A stretch of DNA of 7,448 nt from Thiomonas sp. (GTDB taxonomy: Bacteria > Pseudomonadota > Gammaproteobacteria > Burkholderiales > Burkholderiaceae). The position numbers and the translations under genes were made by a program. Below, in pieces: positions 1-7,448 of this stretch. The notes under the pieces are model-generated. The model saw only the letters and a program-made list of their open reading frames with translations, did no database searches and was not told the DNA's origin. The stretch is taken from positions 1 through 7,448 of the forward strand of contig DAIAZB010000550.1 of the NCBI GenBank assembly GCA_027443745.1, written 5' to 3'. Each line of letters opens with the position of its first letter. Positions within the stretch are counted from its first letter, which is position 1.

Positions 1-21
1 GCGAAAAAAACATCCGGCTGA
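1..21 (+). CDS. Possible C-terminal tail of ribosome silencing factor RsfS (partial)
   Basis: Frame 1 from the window edge reads AKKTSG and then a TGA stop, 63 bases before the rlmH start. RsfS normally lies directly upstream of rlmH in proteobacteria, and in Burkholderiales it often has a lysine-rich tail, so this may be its end. Seven codons cannot identify a protein. Frame 2 gives another short basic tail that stops at 44-46, and frame 3 stays open past the rlmH start. The call therefore rests on expected gene order only. Confidence 0.22.
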   Translation, partial: AKKTSG

Positions 22-84
22 ACGGCGCGTTGCCCCGTCGGGGTGAAAAGAACCGGGAGCGCCCTTCGTTGCCTGGAGATGTGC

Positions 85-555
85 ATGAAGATCTGGTTGC
101 TGACGGTCGGGCAGCGCATGCCGCATTGGGTGGATGAAGCCTACGCGGACTATGCCAAACGCCTGCCCGCTGAAACCCCCCTGCTGCTCAAGGAGATTCG
201 CGCCGAGGCGCGCAGTTCCAGCATGCGTGCCGAGGCGGTGATGGAGCGCGAGGCGCAGCGCATCGAGGCTGCGCTGCCACCAAGCTGCCGCCTCATCGCA
301 CTGGACGAACATGGCCAGCGCCACACCACCGCCAGCCTGGCCGCCGAGTTCCAGCGCTGGCGCCAGGAAGGGCGCGATGTCGCCCTGCTCATCGGCGGCG
401 CCGACGGCCTGGCACCACGCATCAAGCAGCGTGCCGACTCCCTGCTGCGCCTGTCCGACCTCACCCTGCCTCACGGCCTCGCCCGCGTGCTGCTGGCCGA
501 GCAAATCTATCGCGCCCACAGCCTGCTGTCCGGGCATCCCTACCACCGGGCCTGA
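85..555 (+). CDS. rlmH: 23S rRNA (pseudouridine(1915)-N3)-methyltransferase RlmH
   Basis: RlmH uses S-adenosylmethionine to methylate N3 of pseudouridine 1915 in helix 69 of 23S rRNA, acting late on assembled 70S ribosomes. The 156-residue product matches the usual length of about 155. It has the SPOUT trefoil-knot features: IGGADGL (residues 103-109) in the SAM site, then the LPHGLARVLLAEQIYRAH segment (128-145), and the family's typical C-terminal YHR (153-155). The start at 85 is chosen because GGAG at 75-78 lies 6 bases before it and the protein then begins MKIWLLTVGQ as in the family. In-frame ATGs at 43 and 79 would add residues without a suitably spaced binding site. The next plus-strand gene is over 200 bases away, so rlmH is probably the last gene of the operon that enters from the left. 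Confidence 0.96.
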   Translation: MKIWLLTVGQRMPHWVDEAYADYAKRLPAETPLLLKEIRAEARSSSMRAEAVMEREAQRIEAALPPSCRLIALDEHGQRHTTASLAAEFQRWRQEGRDVALLIGGADGLAPRIKQRADSLLRLSDLTLPHGLARVLLAEQIYRAHSLLSGHPYHRA

Positions 556-783
556 CGCCCCCAGCCTGTGCCGTCCGCGCCGCGCCACGGCGGCCGCTCG
601 CCTGACCCGCCGCTCGGCCGACCTGATCGGGAACCATGCCCTGGTCCACGTCGGATCTCATGCTCGCGCGATCCGTCCGAACCCGCGGACGCGGGCGTGG
701 CGTGCACAGGCCTTAGACTGCCTCCCGACATCGCCGGGCGGGCCACACTGCGGCCCCAGATCAACACAACAAGGACAACCGCA
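556..783 (+). promoter_or_regulatory. Gap between rlmH and the small membrane protein gene; leader of the latter
   Basis: This GC-rich, non-coding stretch contains small inverted repeats: CCCGC-GGAC-GCGGG at 682-695, and GGAACCA/TGGTCC around a 5-base loop at 630-647. Neither is followed by a T run, so no intrinsic terminator for rlmH is visible. TAGACT at 714-719 matches a sigma-70 -10 box at 4 of 6 positions, but no convincing -35 box lies upstream. A clear ribosome binding site, AAGGA at 771-775, lies 8 bases before the ATG at 784. It supports translation of the following short gene. Confidence 0.4.
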
Positions 784-1038
784 ATGATGGCAGGTAGCTG
801 GTTCGCAGGCTTAGGGGCATTGGCTGGCGGGTTCGTCGGCTTTCTCATGAGACCGTCGGTGCCCCTCCTTGGCCAGATCCCCTTCAGTGACGTCATCACG
901 CGTGGCGCCAACCTGCAAGGCCTGGATGCCCTGCTGCTGCGGAACGCGGCTCAGCAGTCCTTCAACGATGTCCTGGTCGGTCTGATTGTCGGCGCCGTGG
1001 TGGGTTACGTTTTATATCTGCTCAGCAAAAAGCGCTGA
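784..1038 (+). CDS. Conserved small membrane protein of unknown function (84 aa)
   Basis: The product has two likely membrane helices: a glycine/alanine-rich N-terminal one (about residues 3-21, AGSWFAGLGALAGGFVGFL) and a C-terminal one (about 63-80, VLVGLIVGAVVGYVLYLL) ending in the basic tail SKKR. Between them is a polar segment containing RPSVPLLGQIPF and TRGANLQGLD. Small proteobacterial membrane proteins with a similar RPS-PL-GQ-PF / RGANL-GLD pattern are familiar to me as uncharacterised, but I cannot assign a function. The start at 784 follows AAGGA with an 8-base spacer, and a second ATG comes directly after it. The gene stands alone between rlmH and the end of a convergent gene. It could be a small inner-membrane or stress-related protein, which is unproven. 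Confidence 0.75.
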   Translation: MMAGSWFAGLGALAGGFVGFLMRPSVPLLGQIPFSDVITRGANLQGLDALLLRNAAQQSFNDVLVGLIVGAVVGYVLYLLSKKR

Positions 1039-1175
1039 ATCGGGATCAACATCCGGCTGGGCACGTCACCGCCACGCCGACGCAACGGCTGCTCCGCAGA
1101 TCCCACGCCCTTGCCTGTTGTGGAGCCGTCGCGCAGCAACGGTCAAACCTCCAGCCACCCCGCATGAGGCCGATG
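1039..1175. other. Convergent intergenic gap, no clear terminator
   Basis: This gap separates the stop of the small membrane protein gene (plus strand) from the stop of the PGDYG-type gene (minus strand). Only weak dyads are visible, such as CTGC-TCC-GCAG at 1089-1099. No GC stem followed by a T run is present on either strand. Termination here may depend on Rho. Confidence 0.4.
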
Positions 1176-1678
1176 TCAGCCGCGTGGCGGGGCATCCTTG
1201 CCGAGCTTGCTCACCGGTGACTCGGCACGCCGATACACCCGTTCAAACCGCACCCCGTCCACCACCCCATGATCCCCTGGCGCGTACTGCAGCAGCCAGT
1301 CGCCGGCTTTGCCGTGCAGCAGGTCGCCTCCGGCACTGCGGGCAATGCTAAACGGGGTGGGCATTTGCCGCGCCAGCACAGACAGGGGTTTGTTGATGTA
1401 GGACCCGTCTTGCCCATCGAGCGTCGGAGCGACGGCCTGGTAGCGTGCGTCGAAGCGGCCGCGTGACACGCTCCAGCGATCGCCAGTAGACACGGTGACG
1501 AGAGCGTCACCGGTGGCGTAGCGGTTGGGGCCTTCGCGGCTGACGAGTTCGCCCGGCGCGGTGGCGAACTGCACCTGCACAGCCTCGTGCTTGACATAGG
1601 GCGCGGCATGCGGGTCGATGCGCAGGTCGATACCGACGAGGGGTTGGGAGGCTTGCATCGCCGAGGGCGTGGTTGGGG

Positions 1679-1682
<4 letters not shown>
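1176..1682 (-). CDS. PGDYG-domain-like protein of unknown function with an internal duplication
   Basis: This 168-residue soluble protein has no signal peptide or membrane segment. The segment GDWLLQYAPGDHGVV (127-141), followed by F146 and Y150, resembles the PGDYG family, a domain of unknown function named for that motif; here H138 replaces the Tyr. The N-terminal half carries a second copy of the same pattern: GDALVTVSTGD (58-68), F77 and Y81. In both copies GD to GD is 9 residues, GD to Phe is 19 and Phe to Tyr is 4. Each copy is preceded by a K-x-x-x-V element (K31/V35 and K98/V102). Its ATG overlaps the uup stop as ATGA, and GGAAG lies just upstream, so it is probably translated by coupling to uup. 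Function and any link to Uup are unknown. The family call comes from recalled motifs, not a search. Confidence 0.78.
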
Positions 1683-3658
<1,976 letters not shown>

Positions 3659-3762
3659 GGGGGAGGAAGATGAGGGGTCGTGGAGGGCGCGGGCATTGTG
3701 CCACCGCCGCACGCCGAAGCGCTTGCCCGGTATGATCGATTGTCCCCCACGCGCCAGCCCAC
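3659..3762. promoter_or_regulatory. Divergent uup / maf promoter region
   Basis: This 104-base gap must drive both uup (minus) and maf-rng (plus). For maf, TATGAT at 3731-3736 matches the sigma-70 -10 box at 5 of 6 positions and would place the start of transcription about 20 bases before the maf ATG. No good -35 box lies at the right distance. For uup, CACAAT (minus strand, 3700-3695) is a weaker -10 candidate. Neither gene has a purine-rich ribosome binding site: the bases before uup read CCTCCCCC, and those before maf read CAGCCCAC. Confidence 0.4.
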
Positions 3763-4383
3763 ATGCACGCACACCCTCGTGTCGACCTCGCTTCCGCCAG
3801 CCCCAGACGCCAGGAACTCCTGCGCCAGATCGGCGTGGATTTCGCCCTGCTCGCCCCCGGCGGCGACGAGGATCCCGAGGCGCTCGAGCAGGTGCTGCGC
3901 GGCGAGTCCGCCACGGCCTATGTGGCGCGGGTCACGCGCCTCAAACTGGACGCTGCCGTGGCGCGCCAGATCCGCCGCGACCTCCCGGACGCACCCATCC
4001 TTTGCGCCGACACCACGGTGGCGCTGGGCCGCAGCATTCTGGGCAAGCCTGCCGATGCCGACGAAGCCCGCGCCATGCTGGCCCTGCTCAGCGGCCGCAC
4101 CCACCGCGTGCTCACCGCCGTGGCGCTGCGCTGGGCCCGCGCCGGGCGCCTGCACACGACCGAGGCCCTCAGCACCAGCCAGGTTCGCTTCGCCGCGCTG
4201 ACTCCGGCGCAGATCGACGACTACGTGGCCAGCGGCGAGCCTTTCGGCAAGGCCGGCGCCTACGCCGTGCAGGGGCGCGCGGCCTGTTTCATCCCACACC
4301 TGCGCGGCAGCTACTCCGGCATCATGGGGCTGCCGCTGTTCGAAACCGCGCAACTGCTGCGACAAGCTGGAATCCCCGTATGA
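3763..4383 (+). CDS. maf: Maf family nucleoside triphosphate pyrophosphatase (YhdE type)
   Basis: Maf proteins hydrolyse non-canonical or excess nucleoside triphosphates to the monophosphate and pyrophosphate. The YhdE type prefers dTTP and UTP. The 206-residue product shows the family N-terminus with SASPRR (11-16), CADTTV (81-86) holding the likely catalytic Asp83, [12 protein letters not shown] (111-122), [11 protein letters not shown] (161-171) and [14 protein letters not shown] (182-195). FGKAGAY-QG and GSY---GLPL-ET resemble E. coli YhdE more than YceF. The stop overlaps the start of rng as ATGA, so the two are translationally coupled. The same maf-rng pairing occurs in E. coli. The ATG at 3763 gives the family N-terminus, but no Shine-Dalgarno sequence is visible before it. 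Confidence 0.93.
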   Translation: MHAHPRVDLASASPRRQELLRQIGVDFALLAPGGDEDPEALEQVLRGESATAYVARVTRLKLDAAVARQIRRDLPDAPILCADTTVALGRSILGKPADADEARAMLALLSGRTHRVLTAVALRWARAGRLHTTEALSTSQVRFAALTPAQIDDYVASGEPFGKAGAYAVQGRAACFIPHLRGSYSGIMGLPLFETAQLLRQAGIPV

Positions 4384-5876
4384 ACAACACCGGTCTGCAG
4401 GAAGACTTGCTGATCAACATCACGCCGCAGGAAACCCGCGTGGCCCTCATCGCCCACGCCGCGGTGCAGGAAATCCACATCGAGCGCACCCTGGAGCGCG
4501 GCCTGGCCGGCAATGTGTACCTGGGGCGCGTGGTGCGCGTGCTGCCGGGCATGCAGTCGGCCTTCGTCGACATCGGCCTGGAGCGCGCCGCCTTCCTGCA
4601 CGTGGCCGACCTGTGGCAGCGCATGCTGGGCAATGCCGAGGCCAAGTCCGGCGCCCAGCCCGTCGCCATCGAGAAACTGGTGTTCGAGGGCCAGTCGCTG
4701 CTGGTGCAGGTGATCAAGGACCCCATCGGCGCCAAGGGCGCGCGCCTGTCCACGCAGATCAGCCTGGCCGGGCGCCTGCTGGTGCACCTGCCGCAGGACA
4801 GCCACATCGGCATTTCGCAAAAAATCGACGACCCCGCCCTGCGCGAGACCCTGCGCCAGCGCCTGACCACGCTGGCCGAGGCGCACGACGCGCAGGCCAG
4901 CATGGGCTTCATCGTGCGCACCAATGCCGAGGACGCGGCGGACGCCGAACTGCTCGACGACATCGCCTACCTGCGCAAGACCTGGGCCACGATCGACGCC
5001 CGCATGCGCCAGAGCCAGGCCCCCGCCCTGCTCTACCAGGAACTCAGCCTCGCCCAACGCGTGCTGCGCGATCTCGTCACCGACGCCACGCGCAGCATCC
5101 AGATCGATTCGCGCGAGAACTTCGAGCACCTGCAGGCCTTCGCCACCGAATACATGCCGCGCGTCAGCGCCCGGCTGCAGCTCTACCGCGGCGAACGTCC
5201 GCTGTTCGAGCAGTACAACGTGGACGAGGAAATCGAAAAGGCGCTGGGCCGGCGCGTGGACCTGAAATCCGGCGGCTACCTGATCGTCGACCAGACCGAG
5301 GCCATGACCACGGTGGACGTGAACACCGGCGGCTTCGTCGGCGCGCGCAATTTCGACGACACCATCTTCAAGACCAATCTGGAGGCGGCCCACGCCATCG
5401 CCCGGCAGCTGCGCCTGCGCAATCTCGGCGGCATCATCCTCATCGATTTCATCGACATGGGCAGCAACCAGCACCGCGCCGCCGTGCTCGACGAGTTGAA
5501 AAAGTCCCTCGCGCGCGACCGCGTGAAAGTCACCGTCAACGGCTTCTCCCAGCTCGGCCTGGTGGAAATGACGCGCAAGCGCACCCGCGAATCCCTCGCC
5601 CACCAGCTGTGCGAACCCTGCCCCACCTGCGGCGGCCAGGGCCAGGTAAAGACCGCGCGCACCGCCTGCTACGACATCCTGCGCGAAATCCTGCGCGAGG
5701 CCAAGCAGTTCAGCCCGCGCGAGTTCCGCATCGTCGCCTCCAACGCCGTGGTCGACCTGTTCCTGGAGGAGGAAAGCACCCACCTGGCCGAGCTGTCGGA
5801 CTTCATCGGCAAGCCCATCGCGCTGCAGGTCGAACCCGGCTACGTGCAGCACCAGTTCGACATCGTGCTGCTGTAG
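4380..5876 (+). CDS. rng: Ribonuclease G
   Basis: RNase G is the single-strand endoribonuclease of the RNase E/G family. It matures the 5' end of 16S rRNA and takes part in mRNA turnover. At 498 residues it is close to E. coli RNase G (489) and lacks the long C-terminal scaffold of RNase E. An S1 RNA-binding domain spans about 38-128 ([20 protein letters not shown], then [12 protein letters not shown]). Catalytic metal-binding residues are Asp313 in TVDVNTGG and Asp356 in LIDFIDM. The zinc-link cysteines are C414 and C417 in CPTCGGQG. The small C-terminal domain follows ([18 protein letters not shown], 449-466). The start overlaps the maf stop, and the N-terminus [21 protein letters not shown] is typical of the family. 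Downstream lies a convergent gene after a 24-base gap. I see nothing broken or unusual in it. Confidence 0.96.
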   Translation: MNNTGLQEDLLINITPQETRVALIAHAAVQEIHIERTLERGLAGNVYLGRVVRVLPGMQSAFVDIGLERAAFLHVADLWQRMLGNAEAKSGAQPVAIEKLVFEGQSLLVQVIKDPIGAKGARLSTQISLAGRLLVHLPQDSHIGISQKIDDPALRETLRQRLTTLAEAHDAQASMGFIVRTNAEDAADAELLDDIAYLRKTWATIDARMRQSQAPALLYQELSLAQRVLRDLVTDATRSIQIDSRENFEHLQAFATEYMPRVSARLQLYRGERPLFEQYNVDEEIEKALGRRVDLKSGGYLIVDQTEAMTTVDVNTGGFVGARNFDDTIFKTNLEAAHAIARQLRLRNLGGIILIDFIDMGSNQHRAAVLDELKKSLARDRVKVTVNGFSQLGLVEMTRKRTRESLAHQLCEPCPTCGGQGQVKTARTACYDILREILREAKQFSPREFRIVASNAVVDLFLEEESTHLAELSDFIGKPIALQVEPGYVQHQFDIVLL

Positions 5877-5882
5877 GCGCCA

Positions 5883-5898
5883 CGCGGCGCGAGCCGCG
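5883..5898. terminator. GC hairpin between convergent rng and peroxidase-related gene
   Basis: CGCGGC (5883-5888), a GCGA loop and GCCGCG (5893-5898) form a perfect 6-bp stem capped, in the rng transcript, by a GNRA-type tetraloop. It lies 6 bases after the rng stop and 2 bases past the stop of the convergent gene, so it could end both transcripts. No T run follows on either strand, so it is not a classical intrinsic terminator; it may pause polymerase or protect 3' ends. An alternative stem, GCGCC-ACGC-GGCGC (5877-5890), shares its bases and excludes it. Confidence 0.42.
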
Positions 5899-5900
5899 CT

Positions 5901-6482
5901 TCAGCCAGCCTTCGGCACCCGCCCCAGCATGTAGAACTCGGGATTGTGCATCATGCGCAGCAGCCCGGCCATGCGGTTGGACAGGGCGAAGAACGCTGCA
6001 AGGGCGCCGATGTCCCACGCATCCTCATGGCTGAACCCCACGGCGTACAAGGCGTCGAGGTCGGCGTCGTCCACCGCGTCGGCCTGCCGCGCAACCTTGC
6101 ACGCGAACGCCAGCATCGCCCGCTGCCGCTGGCTGAGATCGGCCTTGGTCCAGTCCGTGGCGATCTGGTCCGCGATCCGAGGATTCTTCTCGTGAATGCG
6201 CAAAATGGCCCCGTGCGCCACCACGCAATACAGGCAGTGGTTCGCCGCGCTCGTGGCCACCACGACCATCTCCTTCTCCCCCTTGGTCAGCCCCGAGGGC
6301 TTGAGCATCAGCGCGTCGTGATAGGCGAAGAAGGCGCGGAACTCGTCCGGCCGATGCGCCAGCGCGAGAAACACATTCGGCACGAAGCCGCTGCGCTCCT
6401 GCACCTCCAGGATGCGCTGGCGCATGTCGTCGGGCAGATCGGCGAGTTCGGGGACGGGGAAGCGGCTGATGGCTTGGGTCAT
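5901..6482 (-). CDS. Peroxidase-related enzyme, AhpD/carboxymuconolactone decarboxylase-like
   Basis: This 193-residue all-helical cytoplasmic protein belongs to the AhpD-like group. The conserved block is SAANHCLYCVVAHGAIL (78-94), with the CxxC pair C83/C86 and His90. Glu69 or Glu71 upstream may serve in proton relay. In AhpD such a dithiol reduces peroxides or peroxiredoxin partners. The N-terminal part (SGFVPNVFLALAHRP, 31-45) and the C-terminal NPEFYMLGR (180-188) are typical of the peroxidase-related subfamily (about 180-200 residues), not of AhpD itself or gamma-carboxymuconolactone decarboxylase. The true substrate is unknown. The ATG at 6482 gives a natural N-terminus, though no clear Shine-Dalgarno sequence precedes it. 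It lies 146 bases downstream of an ArsR-type regulator on the same strand, and a candidate promoter with a small dyad sits in that gap. Confidence 0.88.
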   Translation of the reverse strand: MTQAISRFPVPELADLPDDMRQRILEVQERSGFVPNVFLALAHRPDEFRAFFAYHDALMLKPSGLTKGEKEMVVVATSAANHCLYCVVAHGAILRIHEKNPRIADQIATDWTKADLSQRQRAMLAFACKVARQADAVDDADLDALYAVGFSHEDAWDIGALAAFFALSNRMAGLLRMMHNPEFYMLGRVPKAG

Positions 6483-6514
6483 GGCATCTGAGGAGACGAG
6501 ACTGTCCAGAGGAC

Positions 6515-6543
6515 ATTGAAGCCGCCGCGACGATGACGCGCAA
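6515..6543 (-). promoter_or_regulatory. Candidate sigma-70 promoter for the peroxidase-related gene
   Basis: Read on the minus strand, TTGCGC (6543-6538) and TTCAAT (6520-6515) are separated by exactly 17 bases. They match the -35 and -10 consensus at 3 and 4 of 6 positions. Transcription would start near 6508 and leave a leader of roughly 25 bases. The dyad TGTCC-AGA-GGACA (6503-6515) touches the -10 box and covers the expected start point, where a repressor would block transcription. This is a moderate match only. Confidence 0.3.
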
Positions 6544-6564
6544 GGCCGCGGTCTGCCATGGCTC

Positions 6565-6584
6565 GCTTGCCTTGGCCCGCAAGC
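6565..6584. other. Imperfectly placed hairpin in the arsR to peroxidase gap
   Basis: GCTTGC (6565-6570) and GCAAGC (6579-6584) form a 6-bp stem around an 8-base loop. It lies 45 bases past the arsR stop on the minus strand. No T run follows on that strand, so a role as the arsR terminator is uncertain. Confidence 0.25.
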
Positions 6585-6628
6585 CTGTCGGAAAACACCA
6601 CCGAGGCACGCGAAGGCCTATCGGCCGC

Positions 6629-7042
6629 TCAAAATTGACCGGGCAATTTCATGCTCCTGACCCATTGCGTCGACTGACCCGATGGTTTGGGGGCATCCAG
6701 TTCAGTTTCGATCTTCGTGTAAGCCGCGCGACATAACTGAAGCACATCCTCGCTTCGCACCCGGTAGACCATCTGATTGCCGACCCGGCGCTTCGCCACG
6801 ATCCCCGCCGAGTACAACATTTTGAGATGTTGCGAAACGTTGGGCTGTGTCGAAGCGACCGCCTCGACAATGGCATTGACGCTTTTCCCCTGGTTGCAGA
6901 TGGCACTCAGAATACGCAGACGCAGTGGCGTGGCCAGAGCGCTGAAGAGTTCAGCCGTGCGGATGAACACGCGATCCGTGGCGTCATCTTCAACGGCGTG
7001 CTGGGTGCTCAGCATCTGCAAGGGAATCGATCGCGCTGACAT
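6629..7042 (-). CDS. ArsR/SmtB-family winged-helix transcriptional regulator
   Basis: This 137-residue repressor-type protein begins its conserved part with TAELFSALATPLRLRIL (29-45). The DNA-reading helix-turn-helix is VASTQPNVSQHLKMLYSAGI (62-81), and the wing is VAKRRVGNQMVYRV (82-95). ArsR proteins are dimeric repressors released by metals, sulfide-derived persulfides or oxidants. There are only two cysteines, C49 at the end of helix 2 (AICNQGKS) and C104 in the C-terminal helix (LQLCRAAY). This arrangement recalls the thiol sensors BigR/SqrR rather than the metal sites of ArsR or SmtB, because the CxC of ArsR is absent. The start at 7042 gives a typical length. The frame is open to 7174, adding 44 residues that are not family-like. 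AGAG upstream is a weak ribosome site. It lies between doxX and the AhpD-like gene on the same strand. Confidence 0.85.
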   Translation of the reverse strand: MSARSIPLQMLSTQHAVEDDATDRVFIRTAELFSALATPLRLRILSAICNQGKSVNAIVEAVASTQPNVSQHLKMLYSAGIVAKRRVGNQMVYRVRSEDVLQLCRAAYTKIETELDAPKPSGQSTQWVRSMKLPGQF

Positions 7043-7285
7043 GGCGAATCTCTGACGCAAAGACAGCCGTCCATGCATGCAAGCCTGCAAACCAACGTGG
7101 ACACGCCCATGGCGAAGTCGTCTTCCGGGAGTCGCAAAATCTGAAGTCATTCTCCGCGCAAGAATCGCCGTCAATCTTGATGGACATCAAACGGATGCGC
7201 CTTCCCATAGGCCCGGCAACAATCAGGTTTGTCCAAATGTTGCTGAGGGTTCGGACTGTCACGGATTCGAAAAACATCCAGCGAT
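7043..7285 (-). promoter_or_regulatory. Regulatory gap between doxX and arsR with several inverted repeats
   Basis: This 243-base gap is less GC-rich than the genes and holds no credible gene. Visible dyads are CGTG-GA-CACG at 7096-7105, ATTCT-N7-AGAAT at 7149-7165, TTGATG-GA-CATCAA at 7177-7190, GCAACA/TGTTGC at 7216-7243 and TTTG-TC-CAAA at 7228-7237. A possible minus-strand -35 box, TTGACG, lies at 7174-7169, but only a 3-of-6 -10 match (AATGAC, 7151-7146) follows at 17 bases. The region is suited to autoregulation of arsR and to control of neighbours. No T-tailed terminator for doxX is visible. Confidence 0.5.
7177..7190. promoter_or_regulatory. Candidate ArsR operator, perfect 6-2-6 palindrome
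   Basis: TTGATG-GA-CATCAA is a perfect inverted repeat centred on GA, 135 to 148 bases before the arsR start. ArsR/SmtB proteins bind inverted repeats with a 2-base centre, so this is the best operator candidate in the window. Two shorter palindromes in the same gap share its TG-GA-CA core. Binding by the adjacent regulator is inferred from position and symmetry. Confidence 0.4.
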
Positions 7286-7448
7286 TCAGCGCGCCTTCGC
7301 CCTTGCTGGCAGCAAGGCCAGCGCCCCGTCACCCAGCAGGCTCAGAGCGATGAGGCTGACCGCCCAGAACGCCGGGTACTCCCAGCCGCCGCCCTTGTTG
7401 GTGAAGAGCCAGCCGTTGGCGCCATGCACCATGACGATGGTGCCGAAC
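7286..7448 (-). CDS. DoxX family membrane protein, C-terminal part (partial)
   Basis: The last 53 codons and the TGA stop of a minus-strand gene are present; the rest lies beyond the right edge. The fragment begins FGTIVMVHGANGWLF and continues TNKGGGWEYPAFW, a pattern typical of the third-to-fourth helix region of DoxX proteins (hydrophobic helix, VH--NGW/F, Gly-rich loop). A final membrane helix (about WAVSLIALSLLGDGALALL) and a basic tail PARAKAR follow. DoxX proteins are four-helix inner-membrane proteins. In mycobacteria DoxX forms a redox complex with superoxide dismutase and a thiosulfate sulfurtransferase, and the related DoxD is part of archaeal thiosulfate:quinone oxidoreductase. 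The gene precedes the ArsR-type regulator on the same strand by 243 bases, which fits a sulfur or redox stress theme. The precise substrate is unknown. Confidence 0.82.
   Translation of the reverse strand, partial: FGTIVMVHGANGWLFTNKGGGWEYPAFWAVSLIALSLLGDGALALLPARAKAR

Noticed and set aside
461..911. Minus-strand open frames across the rlmH end and the following gap
   Set aside because: They give Arg/Gly/Ala-rich products, have no ribosome sites and lie opposite better-supported plus-strand genes.
10..1059. Repeated 11-mer ACATCCGGCTG at 10-20 and 1049-1059
   Set aside because: Only 11 bases are shared, with unrelated flanks, so a chance repeat in GC-rich DNA is likely. There is no sign of an insertion boundary.
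3659..3772. N-terminal extension of uup to the upstream ATG at 3772
   Set aside because: The extra 38 residues overlap the maf start and are not family-like. The family N-terminus begins at 3658.
4311..5852. Long minus-strand open frame (513 codons) opposite rng
   Set aside because: It is an antisense shadow of a clearly recognised RNase G. The predicted product is biased and shows no family motif.
7043..7174. Extension of the ArsR-type protein to the ATG at 7174
   Set aside because: The added 44 residues have no match to the family, would make the protein unusually long and would turn a dyad-rich gap into coding sequence. No ribosome site supports it.
6990..7277. Minus-strand 95-codon open frame in the doxX-arsR gap
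   Set aside because: It overlaps the ArsR coding start in another frame, shows no recognisable motif and covers the inverted repeats. It is probably spurious.

Overview
The window is GC-rich, densely coded chromosomal DNA from a proteobacterium, most likely a betaproteobacterium of the Burkholderiales type. This rests on codon and base composition, on the rlmH / maf / rng housekeeping set, and on the resemblance of several products to proteins of that group. No sequence search was run. I see no tRNA or rRNA gene, CRISPR array, insertion sequence or prophage gene, and no gene-free stretch over 300 bases.

Left part (1-1175, plus strand): a possible tail of rsfS, then rlmH (23S rRNA pseudouridine-1915 methyltransferase). 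A 228-base gap with a good ribosome binding site follows, leading to an 84-residue membrane protein of unknown function.

Middle (1176-5876): on the minus strand the ABC-F ATPase gene uup is joined by a 4-base ATGA stop/start overlap to a small PGDYG-type protein made of two copies of one module. Divergent from uup, across a 104-base gap, runs maf (nucleotide pyrophosphatase, YhdE type). It is joined by another ATGA overlap to rng (ribonuclease G). RlmH, Uup and RNase G all connect to ribosome maturation or function, and Maf to nucleotide-pool sanitation, so this is a translation and RNA-metabolism neighbourhood.

Right part (5877-7448, minus strand): convergent with rng, and separated by a short GC hairpin, lies a run of same-strand genes. 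In transcription order these are a DoxX-family membrane protein (cut by the window edge), an ArsR/SmtB-type repressor with two cysteines, and an AhpD-like CxxC peroxidase-related enzyme. The 243-base doxX-arsR gap is rich in inverted repeats. Three share a TG-GA-CA core with perfectly palindromic flanks, and a weaker copy lies upstream of the AhpD-like gene. This suggests a small thiol- or sulfur-responsive redox regulon and is the part of the window most worth testing.
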